Shown here: piece by piece, positions 15,268-24,489 of the stretch
How positions within the stretch are numbered: the stretch's first letter is position 1
How the letters are laid out: the number at the start of each line of letters is the position of its first letter
Assembly: GCF_003574735.1 (NCBI RefSeq)
Contig: NZ_QORW01000033.1
Location: 1 to 40,569 of the forward strand
Reading direction: 5' to 3'
Source of the DNA: Dongia deserti
GTDB lineage: Bacteria; Pseudomonadota; Alphaproteobacteria; Dongiales; Dongiaceae
DNA: 40,569 nt
The notes under the pieces: model-generated
The model's database searches: none
Seen by the model: the letters and a program-made list of their open reading frames with translations, nothing else
What the model was told of the DNA's origin: nothing
Position numbers and translations under genes: made by a program

Positions 15268-17142
15268 CTAGTACCACTCGATCTCGAACGAACCGATCTT
15301 CTTCGTGCCATCGAAGATCAGGCGGCATTCGGTCGTGCCGCCGCAATTCTTGAGCGCAACACGCTTGGCACCTTCATGCGGATCGCCGACACCGCCGCAG
15401 CCGTCCGACATCCACGTGGTCATCTTGCGGCAGTTCGAAACGCCGATCTTGTCGCCGGCGGCGTTGACGGCGAGGAAGCGATAATAGCCGCCGAAGCTTT
15501 CGGAGTTCCTGAGGTAGCGCTCGACCTCTTTGCGCAAGGCGCTCGAGATGCGCACCACGTTGACCGCCGGCTGTGGCGTGACCGCCGCTTGTTGGGTCGC
15601 GGCCGGCGCCGGCTGCGGTTGTGGCTGGGGCTGGGGTTGCGCGACGGCGACCGGCTCCATCGGCTGCGGCGCTTCGGCGACTGCAGCTGCCGGCGCGGCC
15701 ACTGGCGCGGCTTTCTTTGCTTGCAGCGTGGCGAGCAGCGCTTGGGCCTTGGGCCGGAAATAGCCGCTCGGATGCGCCGCGAGGAAGGCCTGCGCACCGG
15801 CTTCGCTCGGCGCGGCCTTGAGCTGGCTCCACGCCGCGACTTCCTCGGCATCCGTTTCCACCATCAGCTTGCTGCTGACGAAGCCCGTCTTACCCTTGAG
15901 CGAGACGCGCAGCCATTCGCCGCCCGCCACCAGCCCCGTCGCATCGACCGCCTGATCCGCCGACAATTTGGCGATGATCTTCGCGTCGGTTGCCGGTGCC
16001 GCGCGCACGTTGGCGGACTTTGCCGCGACGTAAGTGCCGGCCAGTTCCTGGATCTCGAGCGGCTCTGGCTCGGGTTGCGGGGCTGCCGGCTGGATCTGGC
16101 GCTGCGCGCTCTGCGTCTCCGCAGGCGCCACCGGGGCAACCGGCTCCGCCTTCGGCTTCAGCTCATCGAGCTTCGCTTGCGCGAGGCCGGCGAACACGCC
16201 GTTGGGGAACTGCTTGAGATAGGCGTCAAAGGTCGCGGGGTTGTTGCTGTCCTTGATCGATTCCCAGAACAGCAGCTCGGCCTGCTGGTTGGCCGCGGCC
16301 GATGGCGCCGGGGTCGACGCTGGTGCCGGCTGCGGTGCCGGCACGACGGCGGCGACCTGCGGCTCCGCTGCGGGCTTGGCTTCCGCCAGGATGACCGGCC
16401 CGGTGAGCGAAGAGGAATCCCATGGCGTCTGGCGCTGACCGGTGGCGGCCAGCACCTTGCCGCGCACCGCGCGATGCGCTTCCTCGATCGAGATGCCCGG
16501 CTTGGTCAGCTCTTCGACCAGCGCCAGCGCATACGGGCTGTTGTCGCTCTCGCCGTCGACCGAGATATCGCCCGGCGCCGTCGAATAGCCGACGAAGCTG
16601 CCGCGCGGCGCGTCGACCCGCGCTAGGCCGCGCATGCCGGAGCGGAAGCTGCGGGTCAGCGGATTGTTGCGGCACGCGTCGAGGAACACCAAGTTGATCG
16701 CATTGCCGGCGAACTGCATCTGGCTGAGGATGCTGGTGGCGGAGACCGCTTCCAGCTCCACATCACCTTCGGCCGCGATCTCCGCGCCGATCGGCAGCAG
16801 ATAATTCTCGCCATCCACCTGCACGCCATGACCAGCGTAATAGAAGAGGCCGATGCCGTGCGCGCCGGTCTCGCGCAGCTTCTGCCCGAATTCGCGGATC
16901 GCGCGCTTCAGCGCCTTCTGGTCGGCATCCCTGACCAGCGTCACCTCGAAACCGAGATCGGTCAGCGTGTCCGCCATCAGTTGGGCGTCATTGCCGGGAT
17001 TCTTGAGCCGGCCGACTTCGGGCCCGTATTCGCCATTGCCGACCACCAGCGCAACGCGCGTGGCCGCCCACGCTTCACCTGACACGATCAGCCAGGCCGC
17101 GACTCCCAAGATCGCGATGACCCGGCCCACGCAAGCCCTCAT
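15268..17142 (-). CDS. Exported caspase-like peptidase with SH3 and Cys-rich C-terminal domains
   Basis: ATG 17142 has GGGAGGG upstream and starts a signal peptide (MRACVGRVIAILGVAAWLIV, cleavage near EAWA). The product has 624 residues. A caspase p20-type domain spans about 28-235, with catalytic H105 (FYYAGHG) and C157 (FLDACRNNP). After it come a Pro/Ala linker, a short repeat ending YLKQFPNGVFAGLAQAKLDEL (about 289-329), a bacterial SH3 domain (about 369-429, NVRAAPATDAKII), and a second copy of the repeat (about 435-474, FLAAHPSGYFRPKAQALL). A Gln-Pro spacer follows, then a C-terminal domain (531-624) with four Cys. It is probably a periplasmic or surface arginine/lysine-type orthocaspase; the substrate is unknown. 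Confidence 0.88.
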   Translation of the reverse strand: MRACVGRVIAILGVAAWLIVSGEAWAATRVALVVGNGEYGPEVGRLKNPGNDAQLMADTLTDLGFEVTLVRDADQKALKRAIREFGQKLRETGAHGIGLFYYAGHGVQVDGENYLLPIGAEIAAEGDVELEAVSATSILSQMQFAGNAINLVFLDACRNNPLTRSFRSGMRGLARVDAPRGSFVGYSTAPGDISVDGESDNSPYALALVEELTKPGISIEEAHRAVRGKVLAATGQRQTPWDSSSLTGPVILAEAKPAAEPQVAAVVPAPQPAPASTPAPSAAANQQAELLFWESIKDSNNPATFDAYLKQFPNGVFAGLAQAKLDELKPKAEPVAPVAPAETQSAQRQIQPAAPQPEPEPLEIQELAGTYVAAKSANVRAAPATDAKIIAKLSADQAVDATGLVAGGEWLRVSLKGKTGFVSSKLMVETDAEEVAAWSQLKAAPSEAGAQAFLAAHPSGYFRPKAQALLATLQAKKAAPVAAPAAAVAEAPQPMEPVAVAQPQPQPQPQPAPAATQQAAVTPQPAVNVVRISSALRKEVERYLRNSESFGGYYRFLAVNAAGDKIGVSNCRKMTTWMSDGCGGVGDPHEGAKRVALKNCGGTTECRLIFDGTKKIGSFEIEWY

Positions 17143-17308
17143 GATGACCCTCCCGATCCGGCGCGGCGAACCTGCCGCACCGATCGCCATCTGCGCCCAA
17201 CACGGAATGGATGCACCGCCCGCAGCGGCGGCACGTGGTTATAGCACGTTTACCGTGTCTACTTTCATGTTCTCGATAGGGCCAGGGCTTGTCGAGTGGT
17301 GCAGAAGC

Positions 17309-17965
17309 TTAAGTGACGGCCGTCACGCCGACCGGGCAGCTGACGCCCGTGCCGCCCAATCCGCAGTAACCATTTGGATTCTTTGCCAAATACTGCTGAT
17401 GGTAGTCCTCGGCGTAGTAGAACGGCGGCGCATCCAGGATCTCGGTCGTAATGGTCCCGTAACCGGCCTTGGCCAGGCTCTTCTGGTAAGCCGTGCGACC
17501 TTCTTCGGCCATGCGCCGCTGCTCCGGCGAAGCGACATAGATGCCGGAGCGGTATTGCGTGCCGACATCGTTGCCCTGGCGCATGCCCTGAGTCGGGTCG
17601 TGGCTTTCCCAGAAGGTCTTGAGCAGCGTCTCGTAGCTGACCTTCTTGGGATCGAACACCACCAGCACCACCTCGTTATGCCCGGTCATGCCGGTGCAGA
17701 CCTCTTGGTAGGTCGGATTGGGCGTGACCCCCGCCGCATAGCCGACCGCCGTCGTGTAGACCCCCGGTAGCTGCCAGAACTTGCGCTCCGCCCCCCAGAA
17801 GCAGCCAAGCCCGAACAGCGCCGTCTCCATACCCGCCGGAAACGGCGGATTGATGGGATTGCCATTGACCCAGTGTGTGGACGCCGTCGGCAACGGCGTC
17901 GCCCGGCCGGGCAGCGCTTCCTCTTTGGAAGGGATCGTCATCGGCTTCTGCTTGAACGAGAACAT
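17309..17965 (-). CDS. msrA: Peptide methionine (S)-S-oxide reductase MsrA
   Basis: The 218-residue protein holds the MsrA active site GCFWGAE with catalytic C55. Further matches are TAVGYAAG, the [12 protein letters not shown] strand and QYRSGIYV, all diagnostic. It reduces the S epimer of methionine sulfoxide in proteins using thioredoxin. The C-terminal [15 protein letters not shown] supplies two Cys that can act as resolving thiols. The N-terminus carries about 45 extra residues typical of the longer MsrA type. GGAG lies before the ATG. It diverges from the TIGR02594 gene with 211 bases between them; that gap holds an AT-rich stretch (TATTATACTT near 18114) that may be a promoter element. 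Confidence 0.95.
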   Translation of the reverse strand: MFSFKQKPMTIPSKEEALPGRATPLPTASTHWVNGNPINPPFPAGMETALFGLGCFWGAERKFWQLPGVYTTAVGYAAGVTPNPTYQEVCTGMTGHNEVVLVVFDPKKVSYETLLKTFWESHDPTQGMRQGNDVGTQYRSGIYVASPEQRRMAEEGRTAYQKSLAKAGYGTITTEILDAPPFYYAEDYHQQYLAKNPNGYCGLGGTGVSCPVGVTAVT

Positions 17966-18176
17966 TGGTGCGTCTCCTACGGACCAGGCAGCACCCTGAA
18001 TCTAGACCGCACGGCCCAAATTGCCAGGGCCGCATGCGCGATCAGTTCCATGCCCTTTCGTCATCGCCATGGGACGTGAATGCAAGTTGTCACTGGATCG
18101 CGCCGCTTCTTCGTATTATACTTTTGGTAGTATTTCCAACTTAAGTCTTCCGCTCAAGCCAAGGGGGAGGTTTGCC

Positions 18177-18626
18177 ATGGCACCTGAGATGAATGGCTCG
18201 TTGTGGTTTTCCAAGGCACGAGAAGAGCTGGGCGTCACGGAAATACCTGGCGACATGGATAATCCGCGCATCATCGAATATCACAGCGCCACCAGCCTGA
18301 AGGCGCCCGATGATGAGACGCCGTGGTGTTCCGCCTTTGTCAATTGGTGCTTCCAGCAAGTTGGCATCAAGGGAACCAACCTTGCCAACGCCAGATCGTG
18401 GCAGACTTGGGGGCAAGAGCTCGCGGAACCGCGGCTCGGCTGTGTCGTCGTGCTGTGGCGTGAGAATCGGAATTCACCGAAGGGCCACGTGGCCTTTTAC
18501 GTCGGGCCGGACGACGCCAATCCCCAGAAGATCCGCCTCCTCGGCGGCAACCAAGGTGACCGGGTCTCGATCGCAGGGTACGACAAGTCGCGCGTCCTGA
18601 GCTACCGCTGGCCGCCCGCGGCCTGA
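18177..18626 (+). CDS. TIGR02594 family protein (CHAP/NlpC-like amidase fold)
   Basis: ATG 18177 follows AAGGGGGAGG and gives 149 residues; the longer open frame to 18021 lacks a ribosome site. The sequence matches the TIGR02594 family: WFSKAREELGVTEIPG, then TPWCSAFVNWCFQQVGIKGT with the likely nucleophile Cys, LARSW-type NARSWQTWG, and KGHVAFYVG with the His. This Cys/His pair resembles CHAP and NlpC/P60 peptidoglycan amidases. There is no signal peptide, and such proteins occur both in prophages and as chromosomal cell-wall enzymes. Nothing phage-like surrounds it. It converges on the aldo/keto reductase gene 21 bases away. Confidence 0.82.
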   Translation: MAPEMNGSLWFSKAREELGVTEIPGDMDNPRIIEYHSATSLKAPDDETPWCSAFVNWCFQQVGIKGTNLANARSWQTWGQELAEPRLGCVVVLWRENRNSPKGHVAFYVGPDDANPQKIRLLGGNQGDRVSIAGYDKSRVLSYRWPPAA

Positions 18627-18647
18627 CGCTGACGGGGCGCTAGTCGA

Positions 18648-19481
18648 TCACGTCATCGCCAGCGGCTGCGCCTTGCGCGGCGGCGGGAACTCCTTGTCGA
18701 GGTCCATCAGATCCTCCGCCGACAGCAGGACGTCCGCCGCCTGCACGTTCTCGCGCACGCGTTCGGGCTTTGCGGATTTGGGGATCGCGATCACGTGCTC
18801 GTGGCGCAACACCCAGGCCAGCATGATCTGCGCCGGCGTCGCGCCGTGGCGCTCCGCGATCCGCTTCAGCGTGGCGTTGCGTGGGATCGTACCCTGCGAC
18901 AGTGGACAATAGGCCATCACCGCGATCTTGTGGTCGAGGCACCAGGGCACCAGGTCGAAATCGATGCCGCGTGTGTCGATCGAGTATTGCACCTGGTCGA
19001 CCAGCGTCTTGTCGCCGCGGCTCAGCTTCACCCACTCCTGCATCTCGTTGAGATCGAGGTTGGAGACGCCGAAGCTCAGGATCTTGCCGGACTGAATCAA
19101 GTCGTCGAAGCCCGCCATGGTCTCCGCGAACGGCACCGAGCCGCGCCAGTGCAGCAGATAGAGATCGATGCGGTCGGTCTTCAGCCGCTTCAATGAGGCT
19201 TCGCAAGCCTTCACGGTGCCGGCGCGACTCGCATTCTGCGGCAACACCTTGCTCACCAGATAGACGCCGTCGCGCCGGCCTTTGATCGCGGCCGCGACCA
19301 CTTCCTCCGCGCGCCCGTCGGCGTACATCTCCGCGGTATCGATCAGCGTCGCGCCAAGATCAATGCCGGTGGCAAGCGCCCGCACCTCCTGTGCGCGCTG
19401 CCGCACATCCTCGCCCATCTTCCAGGTGCCGAGTCCCACCGCCGACACACGCGCCCCGTTCCGCAATGCGACCTGCCGCAT
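18648..19481 (-). CDS. Aldo/keto reductase
   Basis: ATG 19481 is nine bases from AAGGAG, better placed than the in-frame TTG at 19490, and gives 277 residues. The AKR catalytic tetrad is visible: D48 and Y53 (IDTAEMYADG), K78 (YLVSKVLP) and H111 (YLLHWRG). The NADPH-binding segment VIAIPKSAKPERVRENVQA is near the C-terminus. It reduces aldehydes or ketones with NADPH; the physiological substrate is unknown. Length is slightly short but complete for the bacterial 2,5-diketogluconate/YeaE-like type. It diverges from the HIG1-like gene, 82 bases apart. Confidence 0.93.
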   Translation of the reverse strand: MRQVALRNGARVSAVGLGTWKMGEDVRQRAQEVRALATGIDLGATLIDTAEMYADGRAEEVVAAAIKGRRDGVYLVSKVLPQNASRAGTVKACEASLKRLKTDRIDLYLLHWRGSVPFAETMAGFDDLIQSGKILSFGVSNLDLNEMQEWVKLSRGDKTLVDQVQYSIDTRGIDFDLVPWCLDHKIAVMAYCPLSQGTIPRNATLKRIAERHGATPAQIMLAWVLRHEHVIAIPKSAKPERVRENVQAADVLLSAEDLMDLDKEFPPPRKAQPLAMT

Positions 19482-19563
19482 GCTGTTCAACTCCTTAAGT
19501 GCAGGATGCTCGCATCAAACTTAACCCTGTGCCGCGCCCTGGCAAACCGATATAGTTGAGCCC

Positions 19564-19764
19564 ATGGCTATTTTCCTCATGATCCTGACAATCGTCTTCG
19601 CGGTCCTGACGCTGGCCTCGCTGATGGCGGGAGTCGTCTCGATGGGCAAGGCCGGCGAGTTCAATCGCAAATATGGCAACAAGCTGATGCGCCTGCGCGT
19701 GTTCTTCCAGCTGGCGACCGTCGCGTGTCTCGTCCTGACGGTCCTCGCCTATCAGGCGGGGTAG
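19564..19764 (+). CDS. HIG1-like twin-transmembrane small protein
   Basis: The 66-residue protein is two membrane spans (about 3-25 and 46-64) joined by a basic loop. The loop ends KLMRLRVFFQL, which fits the RxRxxxQ signature of HIG1-type proteins that associate with cytochrome oxidase in mitochondria and some bacteria. It stands five bases before the cobalamin adenosyltransferase start, a pairing common in Alphaproteobacteria. Its role in bacteria is not settled; respiratory complex association is inferred from the family only. Confidence 0.8.
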   Translation: MAIFLMILTIVFAVLTLASLMAGVVSMGKAGEFNRKYGNKLMRLRVFFQLATVACLVLTVLAYQAG

Positions 19765-19769
19765 GCCTC

Positions 19770-20330
19770 GTGGTCAAGCTGACGCGCATCTACACCAAGG
19801 GCGGCGACAAGGGCACGACCTCGCTCGGCACCGGCAAGCGCGTGCCCAAGCACGACCTGCGCGTCGAAGCCTTCGGCACGGTCGACGAGACCAATGCCGC
19901 AATCGGCGTCGCGCGGCTGCATACCAGCGGCGATGCCGACGCGACCCTCGCGCGCATCCAGAATGATCTGTTCGATCTCGGCGCCGATCTCTGCGCGCCC
20001 GAAGGCGAGGGCACGAAGGAACGCCTGCGCATCACCGACGCGCAGGTCGAACGCCTGGAGCAGGAGATCGATCTGATGAACGAGGAGTTGGCACCGCTCA
20101 ACTCCTTCGTCTTGCCGGGCGGCAGCGCGGCCTCGGCCTATCTGCACCTTGCCCGCACCATCGCGCGCCGGGCCGAGCGCGACATGACGCGCCTCGCCGA
20201 GCACGAGCCGGTCAACCCGGCCGCCATCCGCTACATCAACCGCCTCTCCGACCACCTGTTCGTCATGGCGCGCTACGAGAACGACAAGGGCGCCAAGGAC
20301 GTGCTCTGGAAGCCGGGCGCGAATCGCTGA
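19770..20330 (+). CDS. pduO: Cob(I)alamin adenosyltransferase, PduO type
   Basis: GTG 19770 gives 186 residues beginning MVKLTRIYTKGGDKGTTSLG, the ATP-binding N-terminal signature of PduO-type ATRs. VEAFGTVDETNAAIG and FVLPGGSAASAYLHLARTI are also typical. The enzyme transfers adenosyl from ATP to cob(I)alamin, making the coenzyme of methylmalonyl-CoA mutase and similar enzymes. The start lies just downstream of the HIG1-like stop and the two are surely cotranscribed. The next genes are the ETF subunits, after 290 bases with their own promoter. Confidence 0.93.
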   Translation: MVKLTRIYTKGGDKGTTSLGTGKRVPKHDLRVEAFGTVDETNAAIGVARLHTSGDADATLARIQNDLFDLGADLCAPEGEGTKERLRITDAQVERLEQEIDLMNEELAPLNSFVLPGGSAASAYLHLARTIARRAERDMTRLAEHEPVNPAAIRYINRLSDHLFVMARYENDKGAKDVLWKPGANR

Positions 20331-20441
20331 GGTGCGACGCCTGTGCGCAGGTGCGGGATGCGGCATCGGACCCGCCCTACCCCATTGAAAATTCGCCAAA
20401 TCGCAGCTTCCCGGCGGATTTGGGCAAGTCGGGGGGCCGCG

Positions 20442-20470
20442 TTGACACCAGGATGGGGTAACCCTATTGT
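20442..20470 (+). promoter_or_regulatory. Sigma70-like promoter for etfBA-hbd
   Basis: TTGACA (20442-20447) and TATTGT (20465-20470) are separated by 17 bases. It lies in the 290-base gap after the adenosyltransferase gene, leaving about 145 bases of leader before etfB. The gap holds no credible gene. Confidence 0.6.
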
Positions 20471-20620
20471 GCAACCGCGAAATGCCCTGCTGGCAACCCT
20501 CCTCACGGGCAGTTTCGCGAAGCCATCAGGGGATGAGGCAGACGGGACAATCGTGGTCGATCAAGGCCTCGCCCGCGTCTGTCAGGGACAAAGATTCATT
20601 TTTCGAGCCGAGCACACGAA

Positions 20621-21373
20621 ATGAAAGTACTGGTCGCCGTTAAGCGGGTGGTTGACTTCAATGTGAAGGTGCGCGTGAAAGCGGACGGCACCGGCGTTGA
20701 GACCGCCAACGTGAAGATGTCCATGAACCCGTTCGACGAGATCGGGGTCGAAGAAGCGGTCCGCCTCAAGGAAGGCGGCAAGGCGACCGAGGTGATCGCC
20801 GTCTCGCTCGGCCCGACTCAGTGCCAGGAAACCATTCGCACGGCGCTCGCCATGGGTGCCGATCGTGGCATCCATGTCCAGACCGATGTCGAGCTGCAGC
20901 CCCTCGCGGTCGCCAAGCTCTTGAAGGCGGTGGTCGACAAGGAGCAGCCGCAGCTCTGCATCCTCGGCAAGCAGGCGATCGACGATGACGCCAACCAGAC
21001 CGGCCAGATGCTCGCCGCCCTGCTCAGCTGGTCGCAGGCGACCTTCGCCTCCAAGCTGGTGATCAATGGCGACGGCACGGCCAACGTGACGCGCGAGGTC
21101 GATGGCGGCCTCGAGACCATCCAGGCGAAGCTGCCGCTGGTGATGACGACGGATCTGCGTCTCAACGAGCCGCGCTACGCGTCGCTGCCCAACATCATGA
21201 AGGCGAAGAAGAAGCCGATCGAGCAGCTGACGCCGGAAGCGTTGGGCGTCGATCCGGCCCCACGCCTCAAGACGCTCAAGGTGGTGGAGCCGCCGAAGCG
21301 CAAGGCCGGTGTGAAGGTGAAGTCGGTGGCGGAGCTGGTGGACAAGCTGCGCAACGAAGCCAAGGTCATCTGA
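20621..21373 (+). CDS. etfB: Electron transfer flavoprotein subunit beta
   Basis: The 250-residue product is a full-length ETF beta: [20 protein letters not shown] at the start, [37 protein letters not shown] (AMP-binding region) and [13 protein letters not shown], the loop that docks onto partner dehydrogenases. With ETF alpha it carries electrons from acyl-CoA and N-methyl-amine dehydrogenases to ETF-ubiquinone oxidoreductase. etfA follows after 43 bases. The upstream promoter-like pair has ideal spacing. Confidence 0.97.
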   Translation: MKVLVAVKRVVDFNVKVRVKADGTGVETANVKMSMNPFDEIGVEEAVRLKEGGKATEVIAVSLGPTQCQETIRTALAMGADRGIHVQTDVELQPLAVAKLLKAVVDKEQPQLCILGKQAIDDDANQTGQMLAALLSWSQATFASKLVINGDGTANVTREVDGGLETIQAKLPLVMTTDLRLNEPRYASLPNIMKAKKKPIEQLTPEALGVDPAPRLKTLKVVEPPKRKAGVKVKSVAELVDKLRNEAKVI

Positions 21374-21416
21374 CCGGCAGATCCATCAACCGCAATTCAC
21401 TGGGATTCTCGAAATC

Positions 21417-22352
21417 ATGACCAACCTCGTTCTCGTTGAACATGACAATGCAGCCGTGAAGTCGGCGACCTTGCATGTCCTCGCGGCCGCGCAGAAGATC
21501 GGCGGCGAGATCCATCTGCTGGTGGCCGGCCAGAACTGCCGCGCGGTCGCCGACGAAGCCGCCAAGATCGCCGGCGTCTCCAAGGTGCTGCTGGCCGATG
21601 ACGCCGCCTATGCCAACCGCCTGGCGGAGAACACCGCCAAGCTGATCGTCGCCTTGGCGCCGAACTACAGCCACGTGCTCGCCGCCACCACGGCGACGGG
21701 CAAGAACGTGATGCCGCGCGCGGCCGCTCTTCTGGACGTGCAGCAGATCTCCGACATCAGCGGTGTGGAAAGCGCCGACACCTTCGTGCGCACCATCTAT
21801 GCCGGCAACGCGCTGGCGACCGTGCAGTCCGCCGACACGGTGAAGGTCATCACCGTCCGCCCGACCGCATTCGAGGCGGTCGCGGCGACCGGCGGCTCGG
21901 CTGCAGTCGAAGCCGTGAGCGCGGCCGGCGAGACCGGCCTTGCCAGCTTCGTCGGCCAGGAGCTCTCCAAGTCCGAGCGGCCGGAGCTCACCTCCGCGCG
22001 CATCGTGATCTCGGGCGGCCGCGGCATGCAATCCGGCGAGAACTTCCATATGTTGGACAAGGTTGCCGACAAGCTCGGCGCCGCTGTCGGCGCGTCGCGC
22101 GCTGCGGTCGATGCCGGCTTCGTGCCCAACGAATACCAGGTCGGCCAGACCGGCAAGATCGTGGCGCCGGAGCTTTACATCGCCGTCGGCATCTCCGGCG
22201 CGATCCAGCATCTCGCCGGCATGAAGGACAGCAAGGTCATCGTCGCCATCAATAAGGACGAGGATGCGCCGATTTTCCAGGTCGCCGATTACGGGCTCGT
22301 CGCCGATCTGTTCCAGGCGGTGCCCGAATTGGAGCAGGCCCTTTCTAAATGA
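21417..22352 (+). CDS. etfA: Electron transfer flavoprotein subunit alpha
   Basis: The product has 311 residues. The C-terminal FAD-binding domain is clear: [16 protein letters not shown], then [20 protein letters not shown] and [20 protein letters not shown]. The N-terminal domain packs against ETF beta. It holds the redox FAD of the heterodimer. The stop TGA overlaps an ATG (ATGA at 22349) that opens a longer, less likely start of the next gene, so the three genes form one operon. Confidence 0.97.
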   Translation: MTNLVLVEHDNAAVKSATLHVLAAAQKIGGEIHLLVAGQNCRAVADEAAKIAGVSKVLLADDAAYANRLAENTAKLIVALAPNYSHVLAATTATGKNVMPRAAALLDVQQISDISGVESADTFVRTIYAGNALATVQSADTVKVITVRPTAFEAVAATGGSAAVEAVSAAGETGLASFVGQELSKSERPELTSARIVISGGRGMQSGENFHMLDKVADKLGAAVGASRAAVDAGFVPNEYQVGQTGKIVAPELYIAVGISGAIQHLAGMKDSKVIVAINKDEDAPIFQVADYGLVADLFQAVPELEQALSK

Positions 22353-22417
22353 CGCGGTTCAGATATATGCCGGACGGTGAAGGTCGCGGAGCGGCGCAAC
22401 AGGAAAGCAAGGTCACC

Positions 22418-23290
22418 ATGATCAACAAGGTCGGTGTGATCGGTGCGGGCGCGATGGGCAATGGCATCGCTCATGTGTGCGCCCTCGCCAAGCTGGACGT
22501 GAAGCTGATCGATGTCAGCGAGGACCAGCTGAAGAAGGCGATGGAGACCATCCGCTTCAACATGGAGCGCCAGGTCAAGCGCAACCTCATCACACCGGAG
22601 GACGAGAAGGCCGCGCTCGCGCGTATCAAGACTGGCTTCAAGGTCGACGAGCTCGGCGATTGCGACATGGTCATCGAGGCGGCGACCGAGAAGGAAGCGA
22701 TCAAGAAGGACATCCTGAAGGCGCTCTGCCCGGTCCTGAAGCCCGAGGCGCTCATCGCCTCCAACACATCCTCGATCTCGATCACGCGGCTTGCCGCCGT
22801 CACCGACCGGCCGGCCAAGTTCATCGGCATGCATTTCATGAACCCGGTGCCGGTGATGGCGCTGGTGGAGCTGATCCGCGGCTTGGCCACCGATGACGAC
22901 ACCTTCAATGCCACCAGGACGCTGGCGGAGAAGCTCGGCAAGACCACCGCGACTTCGGAGGACTTCCCCGCCTTCATCGTCAACCGCATCCTGCAGCCGA
23001 TGATCAACGAGGCGATCTACACGCTCTACGAGGGCGTCGGCACGGTGGATTCGATCGACACCGCCATGCATCTCGGCGCCAACCACCCGATGGGCCCGCT
23101 CGCCCTCGCCGACTTCATCGGCCTCGACGTGTGCCTCGCCGTCATGCAGGTGCTCTATGAAGGCCTGGCGGACAGCAAATACCGCCCCTGCCCGCTCCTG
23201 GTGAAATACGTCGAAGCCGGCTGGCTCGGCCGCAAGACCGGCCGTGGCTTCTACGACTACTCTGGCGAGAATCCAGTCCCGACGCGCTAG
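22418..23290 (+). CDS. hbdA: 3-hydroxybutyryl-CoA dehydrogenase
   Basis: I chose ATG 22418 because the NAD-binding fold starts there ([20 protein letters not shown]); an in-frame ATG at 22349 overlapping the etfA stop would add 23 residues unlike the family. The product has 290 residues. [12 protein letters not shown] carries the catalytic Ser, and the [13 protein letters not shown] motif holds the catalytic His. The C-terminal helical domain ends with [15 protein letters not shown], typical of the family. It oxidises or reduces 3-hydroxybutyryl-CoA with NAD(P), linking fatty acid or polyhydroxybutyrate metabolism to the ETF pair upstream. Confidence 0.95.
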   Translation: MINKVGVIGAGAMGNGIAHVCALAKLDVKLIDVSEDQLKKAMETIRFNMERQVKRNLITPEDEKAALARIKTGFKVDELGDCDMVIEAATEKEAIKKDILKALCPVLKPEALIASNTSSISITRLAAVTDRPAKFIGMHFMNPVPVMALVELIRGLATDDDTFNATRTLAEKLGKTTATSEDFPAFIVNRILQPMINEAIYTLYEGVGTVDSIDTAMHLGANHPMGPLALADFIGLDVCLAVMQVLYEGLADSKYRPCPLLVKYVEAGWLGRKTGRGFYDYSGENPVPTR

Positions 23291-23312
23291 GTGACAGCGC
23301 GAACAATTCTTG

Positions 23313-23343
23313 AAACGGGCGCCCCACGGCGCCCGTTTTCGTT
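23313..23343 (+). terminator. Rho-independent terminator after hbdA
   Basis: AAACGGGCGCC (23313-23323) and GGCGCCCGTTT (23328-23338) form a stem with loop CCAC, followed by TTCGTTT. The same core occurs at 27273-27292. Confidence 0.88.
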
Positions 23344-23446
23344 TCCGGCAAGGCTTGTGAACACATCACGTGGCCCGGCGGTCCGGTGATGAGCGAAAAA
23401 CCGGCCTCAGTTGTTCTCCGTCGTCCAGCAGCTGGAGGATCGCATC

Positions 23447-24463
23447 GTGCCTGCACGCATATCGGCTCGGACGGAGTCCGTCATCCTGGTGTTTTCGGGC
23501 GGTGTCGCGCTCGGCGCATACCAGGCCGGCACCTATGAGGCCTTGCTGGAGGATGGATCTGTGCGGCCGAGCTGGTTCGCCGCGTCCTCTGTTGGCGCCG
23601 TCAATGCAGCCCTGATCGCGGGCAGCGCTCCCGGCGCAGCGATCGCCTCCTTGCGCCGGTTCTGGACTGCCGGCGCGAATCCTTCCGCCTCCGATGCCGT
23701 CTCTTTCGCTGGGAGCACTGGCCGTCACGCCTGGAGCTGGATGAGCGCCATCGGCGCAAGACTCGCCGGCGCCCCGGGCTTCTTCTATCCCCGCATCCCC
23801 GTTCACCCGCTAGACCGTGCGACGAGCCTGTACGACCTCGCGCCCACCCGCGCGAAACTCGAAACGCTGGTGGATTTCGACCGCCTGAATGCCGGCGAAA
23901 TCCGCATCACCGTCGCGGCCACGGATATCGAGAGTGGGGAGTGCGTCCTGTTCGACACGGCGCGCGGCGATCGCATCACCTGTGACCACCTGCTCGCCAG
24001 CAGCGGCTTCCTGCCGGAGTTCGCGCCGGTGGAGATCGGAGGCCGGCTGATTGGCGATGGCGGGCTTTCCGCCAATGCACCGATCGAGCCGGTATTCGAT
24101 GAGCCCGACCGCGCGCGCCGCCCCATCTTCATCCTCGATCTCTTCGCCCGCGACGGCGGACGGCCCGCCGATCTCGCGGAATCCTTGGCCCGCCGCAACG
24201 ATCTCATCTTCGGCAATCAGACTCTCGGCCGTCTCAAGGCCTATCAGAAGGCATGCAAGGCGGCCGGCGACGCGCGGCGGGTCTTCTATCTCAGCTACCG
24301 CGCGCCACGGCACGAAGCCGGCCCGGAGCGACTGTACGATTTTTCGCGCCGCACGATCGAGGAGAGATGGCAGGCAGGCAGGCTCGACATGGTGGAGGCC
24401 TTGCGGCAGCTGAAGCACGGCCGTGCGCGCGACGCTGACACGATCATCGCTCGGCACGCGTGA
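23447..24463 (+). CDS. Patatin-like phospholipase
   Basis: GTG 23447 lies six bases after GGAGGAT, so I prefer it to the TTG at 23411; the product has 338 residues. The patatin elements are in order: oxyanion loop SGGVALGAYQAG (18-28), nucleophile S48 in AASSVGAVNA, where the usual GxSxG has Ala in the first position, and the DGG of the Asp dyad in RLIGDGGLSANAP. Members hydrolyse acyl chains from phospholipids; this one lacks a signal peptide and is probably cytosolic or peripheral. The gene follows the hbdA terminator and converges with the MFS gene, so it is its own transcript. Confidence 0.88.
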   Translation: MPARISARTESVILVFSGGVALGAYQAGTYEALLEDGSVRPSWFAASSVGAVNAALIAGSAPGAAIASLRRFWTAGANPSASDAVSFAGSTGRHAWSWMSAIGARLAGAPGFFYPRIPVHPLDRATSLYDLAPTRAKLETLVDFDRLNAGEIRITVAATDIESGECVLFDTARGDRITCDHLLASSGFLPEFAPVEIGGRLIGDGGLSANAPIEPVFDEPDRARRPIFILDLFARDGGRPADLAESLARRNDLIFGNQTLGRLKAYQKACKAAGDARRVFYLSYRAPRHEAGPERLYDFSRRTIEERWQAGRLDMVEALRQLKHGRARDADTIIARHA

Positions 24464-24489
24464 CCGCCCCGGCCGAAGCGCAAGCCGCC

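Noticed and set aside
14056-16626. 856-residue plus-strand open frame
   Set aside because: It lies antisense to the Rieske and caspase genes, is rich in Arg, Ala and His, has no domain, and crosses two well-supported genes.
20343-20624. 93-residue plus-strand frame before etfB
   Set aside because: It overlaps the promoter and etfB start and has low-complexity composition.
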